A DNA stretch of 64,000 nucleotides, taken from NCBI RefSeq assembly GCF_029836165.1, contig NZ_JAOEBG010000017.1, positions 1 to 64,000 of the forward strand. The letters are read 5' to 3'. Below are positions 36,122 through 44,402 of this stretch, piece after piece. Position 1 is the first letter of the stretch; each line of letters opens with the position of its first letter. The notes below the pieces were generated by a model. That model was not told the DNA's origin, made no database searches, and was given only the letters and a program-made list of their open reading frames with translations. The DNA comes from Pseudomonas sp. GD04091 (GTDB taxonomy: Bacteria; Pseudomonadota; Gammaproteobacteria; Pseudomonadales; Pseudomonadaceae). The position numbers and the translations under genes were made by a program.

Positions 36122-37273
36122 ATGAAATCTGCATTGCGCCACCTCGCCTGGGCACTGCCCGCCCTGGCGCTCCTGGCCGGCTGCAACGGCGGCGAGAGCG
36201 CCAAGCCCGAACCCCATGCCATCGCCACCTACGCACCAGCCACCTGGAAGGACTTGCCTCAGGTCAGCGACGAGGACCTGCTGGCCGGCTTCTACGCCTG
36301 GCGCAATGGCTGCGAAAAGCTCAAGCGCGACCCAGTCTGGGCCGCCACCTGCGAAGCGGCAGGGTCGGCAACGGCCAGCGCCGCCCAGGTGCGCACCTTC
36401 CTCGAACAGAACCTTGAGGTCTATGGCCTGCGTTCGGCGCAGAACAGCGCCAGCGGCCTGATCACCGGTTACTACGAGCCCGTCTATCCCGGCAGCCTGG
36501 CGCGCAGTGACAGCGCGCATGTGCCGGTGTACGGCGTGCCCGAGGACATGATCGTGGTCGACCTCGCCAGCGTGTACCCCGAGCTCAAGGGCAAGCGCCT
36601 GCGCGGGCGCCTCGAAGGGCGGGTGCTCAAGCCCTACGACACCGCCGAGGTGATCAACCGCGACGGCGCCAAGGCGCCGGTGCTGGCCTGGCTGACCGAC
36701 CCGATGGACCTGCAGTTCCTGCAGATCCAGGGCTCGGGCCGCATCCAGCTGGAAAACGGCCGCCAGTTGCGGCTGGGTTACGCCGACCAGAACGGCCACC
36801 CCTACCGCCCGATCGGCCGCTGGCTGGTGGACCAGGGTCAGTTGCCGAAGGAACAGGTGACCATGGGCAGCATCCACGCCTGGGCCCAGGCCAACCCGCA
36901 ACGCGTCCCGGAACTGCTGGCCAGCAACCCGAGCTACGTGTTCTTCAGCACCCGTCCGGACAGCAACGAAGGTCCGCGCGGCTCGCTCAACGTGCCATTG
37001 ACCGCCGGCTACAGCGTGGCCATCGACCGCAAGGTGATTCCGTTGGGCAGCCTGCTGTGGTTGTCCACCACCCGTCCGGACGGCAGCCCGGTGGTGCGCC
37101 CTGTCGGCGCCCAGGACACCGGTGGCGCCATCACCGGCGAGGTACGCGCGGACCTGTTCTGGGGCACCGGGCCCGAGGCTGGGGAACTGGCGGGCAACAT
37201 GAAGCAGCAGGGGCAGATCTGGATGCTGTGGCCCAAGGGGCAGCCCTTGCCCGAAGTGCCGAAGGTGCCTTGA
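36122..37273 (+). CDS. mltA: Membrane-bound lytic murein transglycosylase A
   Basis: A 383-residue lipoprotein that cleaves peptidoglycan glycan strands with formation of 1,6-anhydromuramic acid. The lipobox is LLAGC (residues 17-21). SGLITGYYEPVYPGSLARS and DLQFLQIQGSGRIQLENG are MltA signatures. The C-terminal 3D domain has GAQDTGGAITGEVRADLFWG with the catalytic Asp. The ATG at 36122 is chosen because MKSALRHLAWALPALALLAG is a proper lipoprotein leader. It is divergent from the cytochrome c' gene. A strong hairpin follows. Confidence 0.95.
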   Translation: MKSALRHLAWALPALALLAGCNGGESAKPEPHAIATYAPATWKDLPQVSDEDLLAGFYAWRNGCEKLKRDPVWAATCEAAGSATASAAQVRTFLEQNLEVYGLRSAQNSASGLITGYYEPVYPGSLARSDSAHVPVYGVPEDMIVVDLASVYPELKGKRLRGRLEGRVLKPYDTAEVINRDGAKAPVLAWLTDPMDLQFLQIQGSGRIQLENGRQLRLGYADQNGHPYRPIGRWLVDQGQLPKEQVTMGSIHAWAQANPQRVPELLASNPSYVFFSTRPDSNEGPRGSLNVPLTAGYSVAIDRKVIPLGSLLWLSTTRPDGSPVVRPVGAQDTGGAITGEVRADLFWGTGPEAGELAGNMKQQGQIWMLWPKGQPLPEVPKVP

Positions 37274-37284
37274 TCGGCGCCGCC

Positions 37285-37308
37285 CCTTCGCGGGTTCGCC
37301 CGCGAAGG
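37285..37308. terminator. Strong hairpin between convergent mltA and MAPEG genes
   Basis: CCTTCGCGGG, UUCG-type tetraloop TTCG, CCCGCGAAGG: a 10-bp perfect stem 12 nt after the mltA stop and 14 nt beyond the MAPEG stop. There is no T run. It resembles a half REP and probably serves as 3' end protection. Confidence 0.6.
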
Positions 37309-37321
37309 AGGCAACTCGGTT

Positions 37322-37708
37322 TCAGATCGAAACGACGAAGAACGACACGATCAGCGCCAACCCTGCGAACCACACCACCGAACGCAGCGCTGCCCAGTCC
37401 GCCAGGTAGCAGATGATGTAGAGCAGGCGGCTGGTGATGTACAGCACGCCCAGCACGTCCTGGGTCACCTGCTCGGCATTGCCGACGATATCCGCCACCA
37501 GCACGGCCGCGGCGAACGCCGGGAACGCCTCGAAGCTGTTCTGCTGCGCCGCGTGCGCCCGTCTGGGCAGGCCGGACAGCGTCTCGAGGAAAGCCCGCGG
37601 GTCGTGGTTGTCACGCAAGCCGAATCGCCCACTGCTGACCTTGGCGATCAAGGCACACAGCGGCGGCAGGCACAGGGCGATGAGGATGCACCACAGGGCA
37701 ACGGTCAT
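37322..37708 (-). CDS. MAPEG family membrane protein
   Basis: A 128-residue protein with four hydrophobic segments (about residues 1-22, 60-78, 84-103 and 108-127). RAHAAQQNSFEAFPAFAAAV is the MAPEG signature containing the glutathione-contact residues of eukaryotic members. Bacterial members may have glutathione transferase activity, but this one is untested. The EamA transporter gene lies 31 nt upstream on the same strand, so they are probably cotranscribed. Confidence 0.85.
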   Translation of the reverse strand: MTVALWCILIALCLPPLCALIAKVSSGRFGLRDNHDPRAFLETLSGLPRRAHAAQQNSFEAFPAFAAAVLVADIVGNAEQVTQDVLGVLYITSRLLYIICYLADWAALRSVVWFAGLALIVSFFVVSI

Positions 37709-37739
37709 GGACAGGACTCCTTGTTCACAGAGGATCGGT

Positions 37740-38573
37740 TCAGAGCTTCATCACCAGCATGCCTGCCAGGACCAGCCCGCAAGCTAGGAGTCTCGGTCCG
37801 CCAAAAGGTTCTTTGAGGTAGCGCATGCCCAACAGCACCACCAGGATCACGCTCAGCTCGCGCAGCGCCGCCGCCTCGGCCACCGACCCCAGGTGCATGG
37901 CCCACAGCACCAGAGCGTAGCTGAACAGCACGCACAGCCCCACCGCCAGGCCCAGGCGCCACTGGGTGCGCCAGAACGCCACGAACGGCGCGCGCCGCGC
38001 CACGCCGGCCACCAGCGGAAACGGCCAGGCACTGAGCAAGGTCAGCCACACCAGGTAGTCCCACGGTTTGCCCCACAGCCGCACGGCCTGACCGTCGAAC
38101 CAGGTGTAGCAGCCGATGCACAGGCCGATCAGCGCCACCACCGGCAGCATCGACCAGGGCAGGCGATCGCCGCCACCGCCCTGCCACAACAGGCAAGCCA
38201 TGCCGCAGGGGATCAACAGGATGCCGATGATCTGCTGCTGGCTGAGCGACTCGCCGGCGAAGGCCAGGGTCAGCCCCAGCACCACCAAAGGCGACAAACC
38301 ACGCATCAGCGGATAGACCAGGCCCAGATCGCCGACCCGGTAGGCCTTGATCAGTAGGTAGCGGTACAGCTGCTCGGCCAGTGCCGAGGCCAGCAGCCAG
38401 GGCCAGATTTGCGCGGGAGGAAAATCGACGAAGGCCACCGCCAGCACGGCGAACACCAATGCCACCAGGTCCATGCTGGCGATCACCAGCAGGCGCTCGC
38501 CGCTGAATTTGATGAGGGTGTTCCAGGTGGCGTGGAGCAGGGCCGCGACCAGTACGAGGGATGTTGCCAGCAC
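37740..38573 (-). CDS. EamA/DMT family transporter
   Basis: A 277-residue inner membrane protein with about ten hydrophobic segments in two repeats, the EamA layout. VYPLMRGLSPLVVLGLTLAF in repeat one and GSVAEAAALRELSVILVVLL in repeat two are typical of the PMT-like subgroup. The start is GTG at 38573, preceded by AAGGATAAGAAGG. The substrate is unknown; relatives export amino acids or other metabolites. Confidence 0.83.
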   Translation of the reverse strand: MLATSLVLVAALLHATWNTLIKFSGERLLVIASMDLVALVFAVLAVAFVDFPPAQIWPWLLASALAEQLYRYLLIKAYRVGDLGLVYPLMRGLSPLVVLGLTLAFAGESLSQQQIIGILLIPCGMACLLWQGGGGDRLPWSMLPVVALIGLCIGCYTWFDGQAVRLWGKPWDYLVWLTLLSAWPFPLVAGVARRAPFVAFWRTQWRLGLAVGLCVLFSYALVLWAMHLGSVAEAAALRELSVILVVLLGMRYLKEPFGGPRLLACGLVLAGMLVMKL

Positions 38574-38589
38574 GCCTTCTTATCCTTAG

Positions 38590-38615
38590 TTGTGGGAGCG
38601 GGCTTGCCCGCGAAG
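38590..38615. repeat. Single REP upstream of the EamA gene
   Basis: TTGTGGGAGCGGGCTTGCCC followed by GCGAAG, a single copy in the 256-bp gap between divergent genes. The rest of the gap shows only a small hairpin CCCGAG/CTCGGG at 38781-38795. Confidence 0.6.
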
Positions 38616-38829
38616 CTGCATACGCGGCGGATGGCGCGGGCCGCGCCCGTGTTCATGGCGGTTCAGCGTCCCGACAAGCCGCGCCACAGGGTATGCGATC
38701 CACCCTTCAGATGGGAACGATTTGGATTAATCCGGTCAAACCCTGTGTCCCGAGCGCCACGTCAGATCATCCAAGAACTGCCCGAGTCACTCGGGAAACG
38801 ACTTGGAAGCCACTGTCACAGGAATCGGG

Positions 38830-40065
38830 ATGCTTGAACTAGTTGCCGCGTTTATCTGCCTCACCACCCTCCTCACCTATGTGAACTACCGTTTCATCGG
38901 CCTGCCGCCGGCCATCGGCGTGATGGTCACCGCACTGCTGTTCTCCCTGATCCTGCAGGGCCTGAGCCTGATCGGCTTCCCCGGCCTGGAAGAACGCGTC
39001 GAAGGCCTGATGAATCAGATCGACTTCAACGACCTCTTGATGCACTGGATGCTGTCGTTCCTGCTGTTCGCCGGCGCCCTGCACGTCAACCTTGCCGACC
39101 TGCGCAGCTACCGCTGGCCGATCGGCCTGCTGGCCACCCTCGGCGTACTCATCGCCACCGTGGTGATCGGCTACCTGGCGCATTGGGTGTTCGCTCTGTT
39201 TGGCTGGCACGTGCCGCTGATCTACTGCCTGCTGTTCGGCGCGCTGATCTCGCCGACCGACCCGATCGCCGTGCTCGGCGCGCTACGCACCGCCAACGCC
39301 TCCAAACCGCTGAAGACCACCATCGTCGGCGAATCGCTGTTCAACGACGGCACCGCGGTGGTGGTGTTCACCGTGCTGCTGGGCATCATCCAGCTGGGCG
39401 AGACCCCGAGCGTCGCCGACACCGCCATCCTGTTCGCCCGCGAGGCCCTCGGCGGCATCGCCTTCGGTGGCCTGATCGGCTACGCCACCTATCGCATGAT
39501 CAAGAGCGTCGAGCAGTACCAGGTCGAAGTGATGCTGACCCTGGCGCTGGTCATCGGTGGCTCGGCGATGTGCTACGAACTGCACGTCTCGGCGCCGATC
39601 GCCATGGTGGTGGCCGGCCTGATCATCGGCAACCTGGGCCGCAACCTGGCGATGAACGACATGACCCGTCGCTACATGGACGGTTTCTGGGAACTGATCG
39701 ACGACATGCTCAACGCATTGCTGTTCGCCCTGATCGGCCTGGAGCTGTTGCTGCTGCCGTTCAACTGGCTGCACCTGGCGGCGGGCGGGGTGCTGGCGGT
39801 GGCGGTGCTGGCGTCGCGGCTGCTGACCGTGGCGCCGGCGATCATGCTGCTGCGCCGCTGGCGCAGCGTGCCGCAGGGCACCATTCGCGTGCTGACCTGG
39901 GGTGGCCTGCGTGGTGGCGTGTCGGTGGCCCTGGCGCTGTCGCTACCGCAGGGCGACGAGCGCGACCTGCTGTTGTCGATCACCTACATCGTGGTGCTGT
40001 CGTCGATCCTGGTGCAGGGGCTGACGGTCGGCAAGGTGGTGCGCAAGGTCAGCACACAGCCTTGA
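38830..40065 (+). CDS. Cation:proton antiporter, CPA1 family
   Basis: A 411-residue protein with about 12 hydrophobic segments. CLLFGALISPTDPIAVLGAL and VGESLFNDGTAVVVFTVLLG are the CPA1 (NhaP/NHE) core motifs with the ion-binding ND pair. VLTWGGLRGGVSVALALSLP near residue 355 is the C-terminal family motif. It should exchange Na+ (or K+) for H+ at the inner membrane. The ATG at 38830 (MLELVAAFICLTTLLTYV) follows CAGGAATCGGG; an in-frame TTG at 38803 is possible. No regulatory C-terminal domain is present. Confidence 0.9.
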   Translation: MLELVAAFICLTTLLTYVNYRFIGLPPAIGVMVTALLFSLILQGLSLIGFPGLEERVEGLMNQIDFNDLLMHWMLSFLLFAGALHVNLADLRSYRWPIGLLATLGVLIATVVIGYLAHWVFALFGWHVPLIYCLLFGALISPTDPIAVLGALRTANASKPLKTTIVGESLFNDGTAVVVFTVLLGIIQLGETPSVADTAILFAREALGGIAFGGLIGYATYRMIKSVEQYQVEVMLTLALVIGGSAMCYELHVSAPIAMVVAGLIIGNLGRNLAMNDMTRRYMDGFWELIDDMLNALLFALIGLELLLLPFNWLHLAAGGVLAVAVLASRLLTVAPAIMLLRRWRSVPQGTIRVLTWGGLRGGVSVALALSLPQGDERDLLLSITYIVVLSSILVQGLTVGKVVRKVSTQP

Positions 40066-40068
40066 TGC

Positions 40069-40195
40069 CGCCGGGGGCGCCTTGCGCCCCTTTCGCCGGC
40101 AAGCCGGCTCCCACCCCGAGCGCGTCGCTCTGCAGGCTGGCGCGATCCCTGTGGGAGCCGGCTTGCCGGCGAAAGGGCTGCGCAGCAGCCCCCCA
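40069..40195. repeat. REP inverted pair (GCCGGCTTGCCGGC family)
   Basis: GGGGGCGCCTTGCGCCCC with CGCCGGCAAGCCGGCTCCCA faces TGGGAGCCGGCTTGCCGGCG with GGGCTGCGCAGCAGCCCC. It lies between convergent genes. Confidence 0.8.
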
Positions 40196-40201
40196 GAGCG
40201 T

Positions 40202-40603
40202 TTACTCGACAGCCGAATCGGGGAACTGGTCCTGGATGTACTTGATCTCGGTACGCCCGTGGGCGGCCGGCAAACCATCCTCGCCCAGGTTGACGAAGAC
40301 CATCTTGTCGACGGTCAGGATGGCCTTGCGGGTGATCTTGTTGCGCACTTCGCACTTGAGTGTGATCGAGGTGCGGCCGAATTCAGTGGCCGTGATGCCC
40401 AGCTCGATGATGTCGCCCTGGCGCGAGGCGCTGACGAAGTTGATCTCCGAGATGTACTTGGTCACCACGCGCTGGTTGCCCAGCTGGACGATGGCGTAGA
40501 TCGCCGCTTCTTCGTCGATCCAGCGCAACAGGCTGCCGCCGAACAGCGTGCCGTTGGGGTTGAGGTCTTCGGGTTTAACCCATTTGCGGGTGTGAAAGTT
40601 CAT
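40202..40603 (-). CDS. Acyl-CoA thioesterase, hotdog fold
   Basis: A 133-residue single hotdog domain. DLNPNGTLFGGSLLRWIDEE matches the N-terminal helix of YciA/acyl-CoA hydrolases with the catalytic Asp, and GDIIELGITATEFGRTSITL is the central sheet. It should hydrolyse acyl-CoAs. Specificity is unknown. The ATG at 40603 follows AGGAG. It is divergent from ahcY. Confidence 0.85.
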   Translation of the reverse strand: MNFHTRKWVKPEDLNPNGTLFGGSLLRWIDEEAAIYAIVQLGNQRVVTKYISEINFVSASRQGDIIELGITATEFGRTSITLKCEVRNKITRKAILTVDKMVFVNLGEDGLPAAHGRTEIKYIQDQFPDSAVE

Positions 40604-40685
40604 CTGTACTCCTGACCTGCTTGGCTGACGTGCGCTAATGATGGCAGACCGCTGGGTCACCCTCCATTGAACATCGACTATCGTC

Positions 40686-40697
40686 TCGATTAATCGA
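40686..40697. promoter_or_regulatory. 12-bp palindrome upstream of the ahcY promoter
   Basis: TCGATTAATCGA, perfect, ending 9 bp before the predicted -35. An ATCGA half-site also occurs just upstream (ACATCGAC at 40671-40678). It does not match the SahR palindrome. Possible operator; regulator unknown. Confidence 0.3.
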
Positions 40698-40706
40698 CAG
40701 AAAGTC

Positions 40707-40736
40707 TTGGGTGTGTCACACGGCCCTGGCTATAAT
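40707..40736 (+). promoter_or_regulatory. Predicted ahcY promoter
   Basis: TTGGGT (40707-40712), an 18-bp spacer and a consensus TATAAT (40731-40736), placing the transcript start near 40743, about 40 nt before the riboswitch. Confidence 0.7.
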
Positions 40737-40780
40737 CTCGCCGTTTCACATGGTCACCCGCTGTGGTGGCCATCCCGCCA

Positions 40781-40893
40781 CCCGACCGAGGGGCGCTGCA
40801 GCAGGTTCGTCCTGTCAGGCTCGGTCGGGGCGTTGTTCGCGCAAGCGGACGCTCAACGCACAACGGCGCCCATTCGCACACTACGAATGGAGG
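40781..40893 (+). promoter_or_regulatory. S-adenosylhomocysteine riboswitch of ahcY, with ribosome-site hairpin
   Basis: P1 is CCCGACCGAG (40781-40790) with CTCGGTCGGG (40820-40829). The conserved core GAGGGGCGCTGC lies between. A further stem is GCGTTG (40830-40835) with CAACGC (40854-40859). A pseudoknot can form between GGGCGC (40791-40796) and GCGCCC (40866-40871). CCATTCG (40870-40876) can pair with CGAATGG (40884-40890), covering part of the ribosome-binding GGAGG (40889-40893). The pseudoknot and this hairpin share bases 40870-40871, so SAH binding should expose the ribosome site: a translational ON switch. The SAH riboswitch class is known upstream of Pseudomonas ahcY. Confidence 0.9.
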
Positions 40894-40899
40894 CTCTCG

Positions 40900-42309
<1,410 letters not shown>

Positions 42310-42315
42310 GCGGTG

Positions 42316-42342
42316 CGTGGCCTGCGTCCAGCGCAGGCCACG
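42316..42342 (+). other. Perfect hairpin in the ahcY-metF gap
   Basis: CGTGGCCTGCG, loop TCCAG, CGCAGGCCACG: an 11-bp perfect stem 6 nt after the ahcY stop with no T run. It could stabilise the ahcY 3' end or partly terminate before metF. Confidence 0.55.
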
Positions 42343-42435
42343 GCTTCGATCCGATGTCCGAGCCAGGCCGGCCCCCACCGTCCTGGCTTTTATTTGCAGG
42401 CAGACGCCCCAGGCGCACTGCCGAAGGAACGAGAG

Positions 42436-43281
42436 ATGTCACAAGAACGCCGCTACAGTTTCGAGTTCTTCCCCACCAAGACCGATGCCGGTCACGAAAA
42501 GCTGATGGGCGTCGCCCGCCAGCTGGCCAGCTACAACCCCGACTTTTTCTCCTGCACCTACGGTGCCGGTGGCTCGACCCGCGACCGCACCCTCAACACC
42601 GTGCTGCAGCTGGAAAGCGAGGTGAAAGTTCCCGCCGCCCCGCACCTGTCGTGCGTGGGTGACAGCAAGGACGACCTGCGCGCCCTGCTCGCCGAATACC
42701 AGGCCGCCGGCATCAAGCGCATCGTCGCCCTGCGCGGCGACCTGCCATCGGGCATGGGCATGGCCAGCGGCGAACTGCGCTACGCCAGCGACCTGGTGGA
42801 GTTCATCCGCCAGGAAACCGGCGATCACTTCCATCTTGAAGTCGCCGCCTACCCAGAGATGCACCCCCAGGCGCGCAACTTCGAGGCAGACCTGGCCAAC
42901 TTCGTGCACAAGGTCAAGGCCGGTGCCGACAGCGCCATCACCCAGTACTTCTTCAACGCCGACAGCTATTTCTACTTCGTCGAACGCGCGCAGCAGCTGG
43001 GCGTCGAGATCCCGGTGGTGCCCGGCATCATGCCGATCACCAACTACAGCAAGCTGGCGCGCTTCTCCGACGCCTGCGGCGCCGAGATCCCGCGCTGGAT
43101 CCGCAAGCAGCTGGAAGCCTATGCCGACGACACCGCCAGCATCCAGGCCTTCGGCGAGGAAGTGATCACCCGCATGTGCGAACAGCTGCTGCAAGGCGGC
43201 GCGCCGGGCCTGCACTTCTACACCCTCAACCAGGCCGAACCGAGCCTGGCGATCTGGAACAACCTGAAGCTGCCGCGCTGA
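42436..43281 (+). CDS. metF: 5,10-methylenetetrahydrofolate reductase
   Basis: A 281-residue FAD enzyme producing 5-methyl-THF for remethylation of homocysteine to methionine. YSFEFFPTKTDAG is the family N-terminus with the catalytic Glu. FFSCTYGAGGSTRDRTL and FFNADSYFYFVERAQQLG are further signatures. The ATG at 42436 follows GGAACGAGAG. It probably shares the SAH-controlled ahcY transcript, so homocysteine released by AhcY meets its methyl donor. Confidence 0.96.
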   Translation: MSQERRYSFEFFPTKTDAGHEKLMGVARQLASYNPDFFSCTYGAGGSTRDRTLNTVLQLESEVKVPAAPHLSCVGDSKDDLRALLAEYQAAGIKRIVALRGDLPSGMGMASGELRYASDLVEFIRQETGDHFHLEVAAYPEMHPQARNFEADLANFVHKVKAGADSAITQYFFNADSYFYFVERAQQLGVEIPVVPGIMPITNYSKLARFSDACGAEIPRWIRKQLEAYADDTASIQAFGEEVITRMCEQLLQGGAPGLHFYTLNQAEPSLAIWNNLKLPR

Positions 43282-43289
43282 CGGTCATG

Positions 43290-43321
43290 AACAAGGCTTT
43301 GGCGCAGATCAAAGCCTTGTT
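43290..43321 (+). terminator. Hairpin terminator after metF
   Basis: AACAAGGCTTTG, loop GCGCAGAT, CAAAGCCTTGTT: a 12-bp perfect stem 8 nt after the metF stop. The T run is short, so termination may need Rho or may be partial. Confidence 0.7.
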
Positions 43322-43397
43322 CGTTCGCGTTGCCGGCAACGCGCCCAGCGACCGTGGGTCACTGGCATTGGCAAAGCTTGCAGCGTACTCTCCCGCC

Positions 43398-44180
43398 ATG
43401 CGCACGCTCATCCCCTCCCTCCTGCTGTCGCTGCTCGCCTGCCTGAGCCTGCCCGCCCATGCCGAACGCCTGCGCATCGTCAGCGATGACTGGGCCCCTT
43501 ACATCTATCAGGAAAACGGCCAGCCCAAAGGCATCGACTACGAAGTCGCCAACGAGGTGCTCAGGCGCCTGGGCGTCGACGTGCAGTGGGAATTCCTGCC
43601 CTGGAAACGTTGCCTGGCGATGATCGAGCAGGGCCTGGCGGATGCCGTGATGGACATCTTCAAGGTCGAATCGCGCCAGGCATTCCTGATCTACCCGGAC
43701 GAACCCATGTCGCCGGTCGAGTTCGTGCTCTACCAGGCACGCTCCCGCCCGCATCCCATCGAGCGGCTGGAGGACCTCGCCGGCCTGAACGTGGGAACCT
43801 CCCCTGGCTACGTCTATGGCAGCGGCTTCGCCGATTCACCGCTGTTTCGCCGCGAACCGGCGCCCAGCCACGAGGCCAACTTCGGCAAGCTGCTGCTCGG
43901 GCGCATCGACCTGCTGGTGACCGACCGCCGGGTCGGTCGCTACCTGAGCCGCCAGCTGGGGCTGGAGCAGAAAGTCGAGGAGCTGCCGCTGCTGATCAGT
44001 CATCGCCAGCAGTACCTGGGGCTGGCCCGCAAGCCCGGCCGAGAGCGGCTGGCCCAGGCGTTCAGCGACGAGCTGCGGCGCTTCAAGCAGGAGCCGGCCT
44101 ACGCCGCGATCAATGCCCGCTACATCGGTAAACCGGGTTTTCCTTTCGCCGTTGAGCAGCAGGAACGCAGCACACGCTGA
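43398..44180 (+). CDS. Periplasmic solute-binding protein (family 3), orphan
   Basis: A 260-residue secreted protein. The signal peptide MRTLIPSLLLSLLACLSLPA ends before HAERLRI. The mature part LRIVSDDWAPYIYQENGQPK and GIDYEVANEVLRRLGVDVQW is a family 3 binding fold, and LEDLAGLNVGTSPGYVYGSG is lobe two. No permease genes are adjacent. It resembles the protein at 19813-20550 in type but not closely in sequence. The frame is open upstream; the ATG at 43398 is chosen because the signal peptide follows directly. No clear ribosome-binding site is seen. Confidence 0.8.
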   Translation: MRTLIPSLLLSLLACLSLPAHAERLRIVSDDWAPYIYQENGQPKGIDYEVANEVLRRLGVDVQWEFLPWKRCLAMIEQGLADAVMDIFKVESRQAFLIYPDEPMSPVEFVLYQARSRPHPIERLEDLAGLNVGTSPGYVYGSGFADSPLFRREPAPSHEANFGKLLLGRIDLLVTDRRVGRYLSRQLGLEQKVEELPLLISHRQQYLGLARKPGRERLAQAFSDELRRFKQEPAYAAINARYIGKPGFPFAVEQQERSTR

Positions 44181-44189
44181 TTGCTCTGT

Positions 44190-44402
44190 TATACTCGGGC
44201 CTTCCCGCCCGGCTCACGCCCGGACGCTCGGCCTCGCAACAGGCATCTCGACCCGCAGCTGTGCACCTTCGGTGCCCGTCCGCAGGCATCCAGGATGCGC
44301 AGTGAACGCCAGCTGGACCGGACGCGATCGCATCCCTCCGATGCCCGTCGCGCCAGGCAGAACACCCCATCGGGCCCAGCCCCCACGAGAACAGGATTGC
44401 CC
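44190..44402 (+). promoter_or_regulatory. Long leader of rhlE
   Basis: A TATACT -10 (44190-44195) without a good -35 precedes about 200 nt of untranslated leader. It contains GCACCTTCGGTGC (a GCAC/GTGC hairpin near 44264-44276) and several GC-rich stems. Long structured leaders are common on cold-induced DEAD-box helicase mRNAs; that link is inference. Confidence 0.4.

Noticed and set aside
38574..38829. Possible cation-responsive riboswitch before the CPA1 antiporter gene
   Set aside because: Only a REP and one 6-bp hairpin are visible; no conserved riboswitch core is recognisable.
40671..40697. Possible second SahR operator upstream of ahcY
   Set aside because: The local palindrome TCGATTAATCGA shares no half-site with CAATATCAAAA, so I list it as a separate unknown site.
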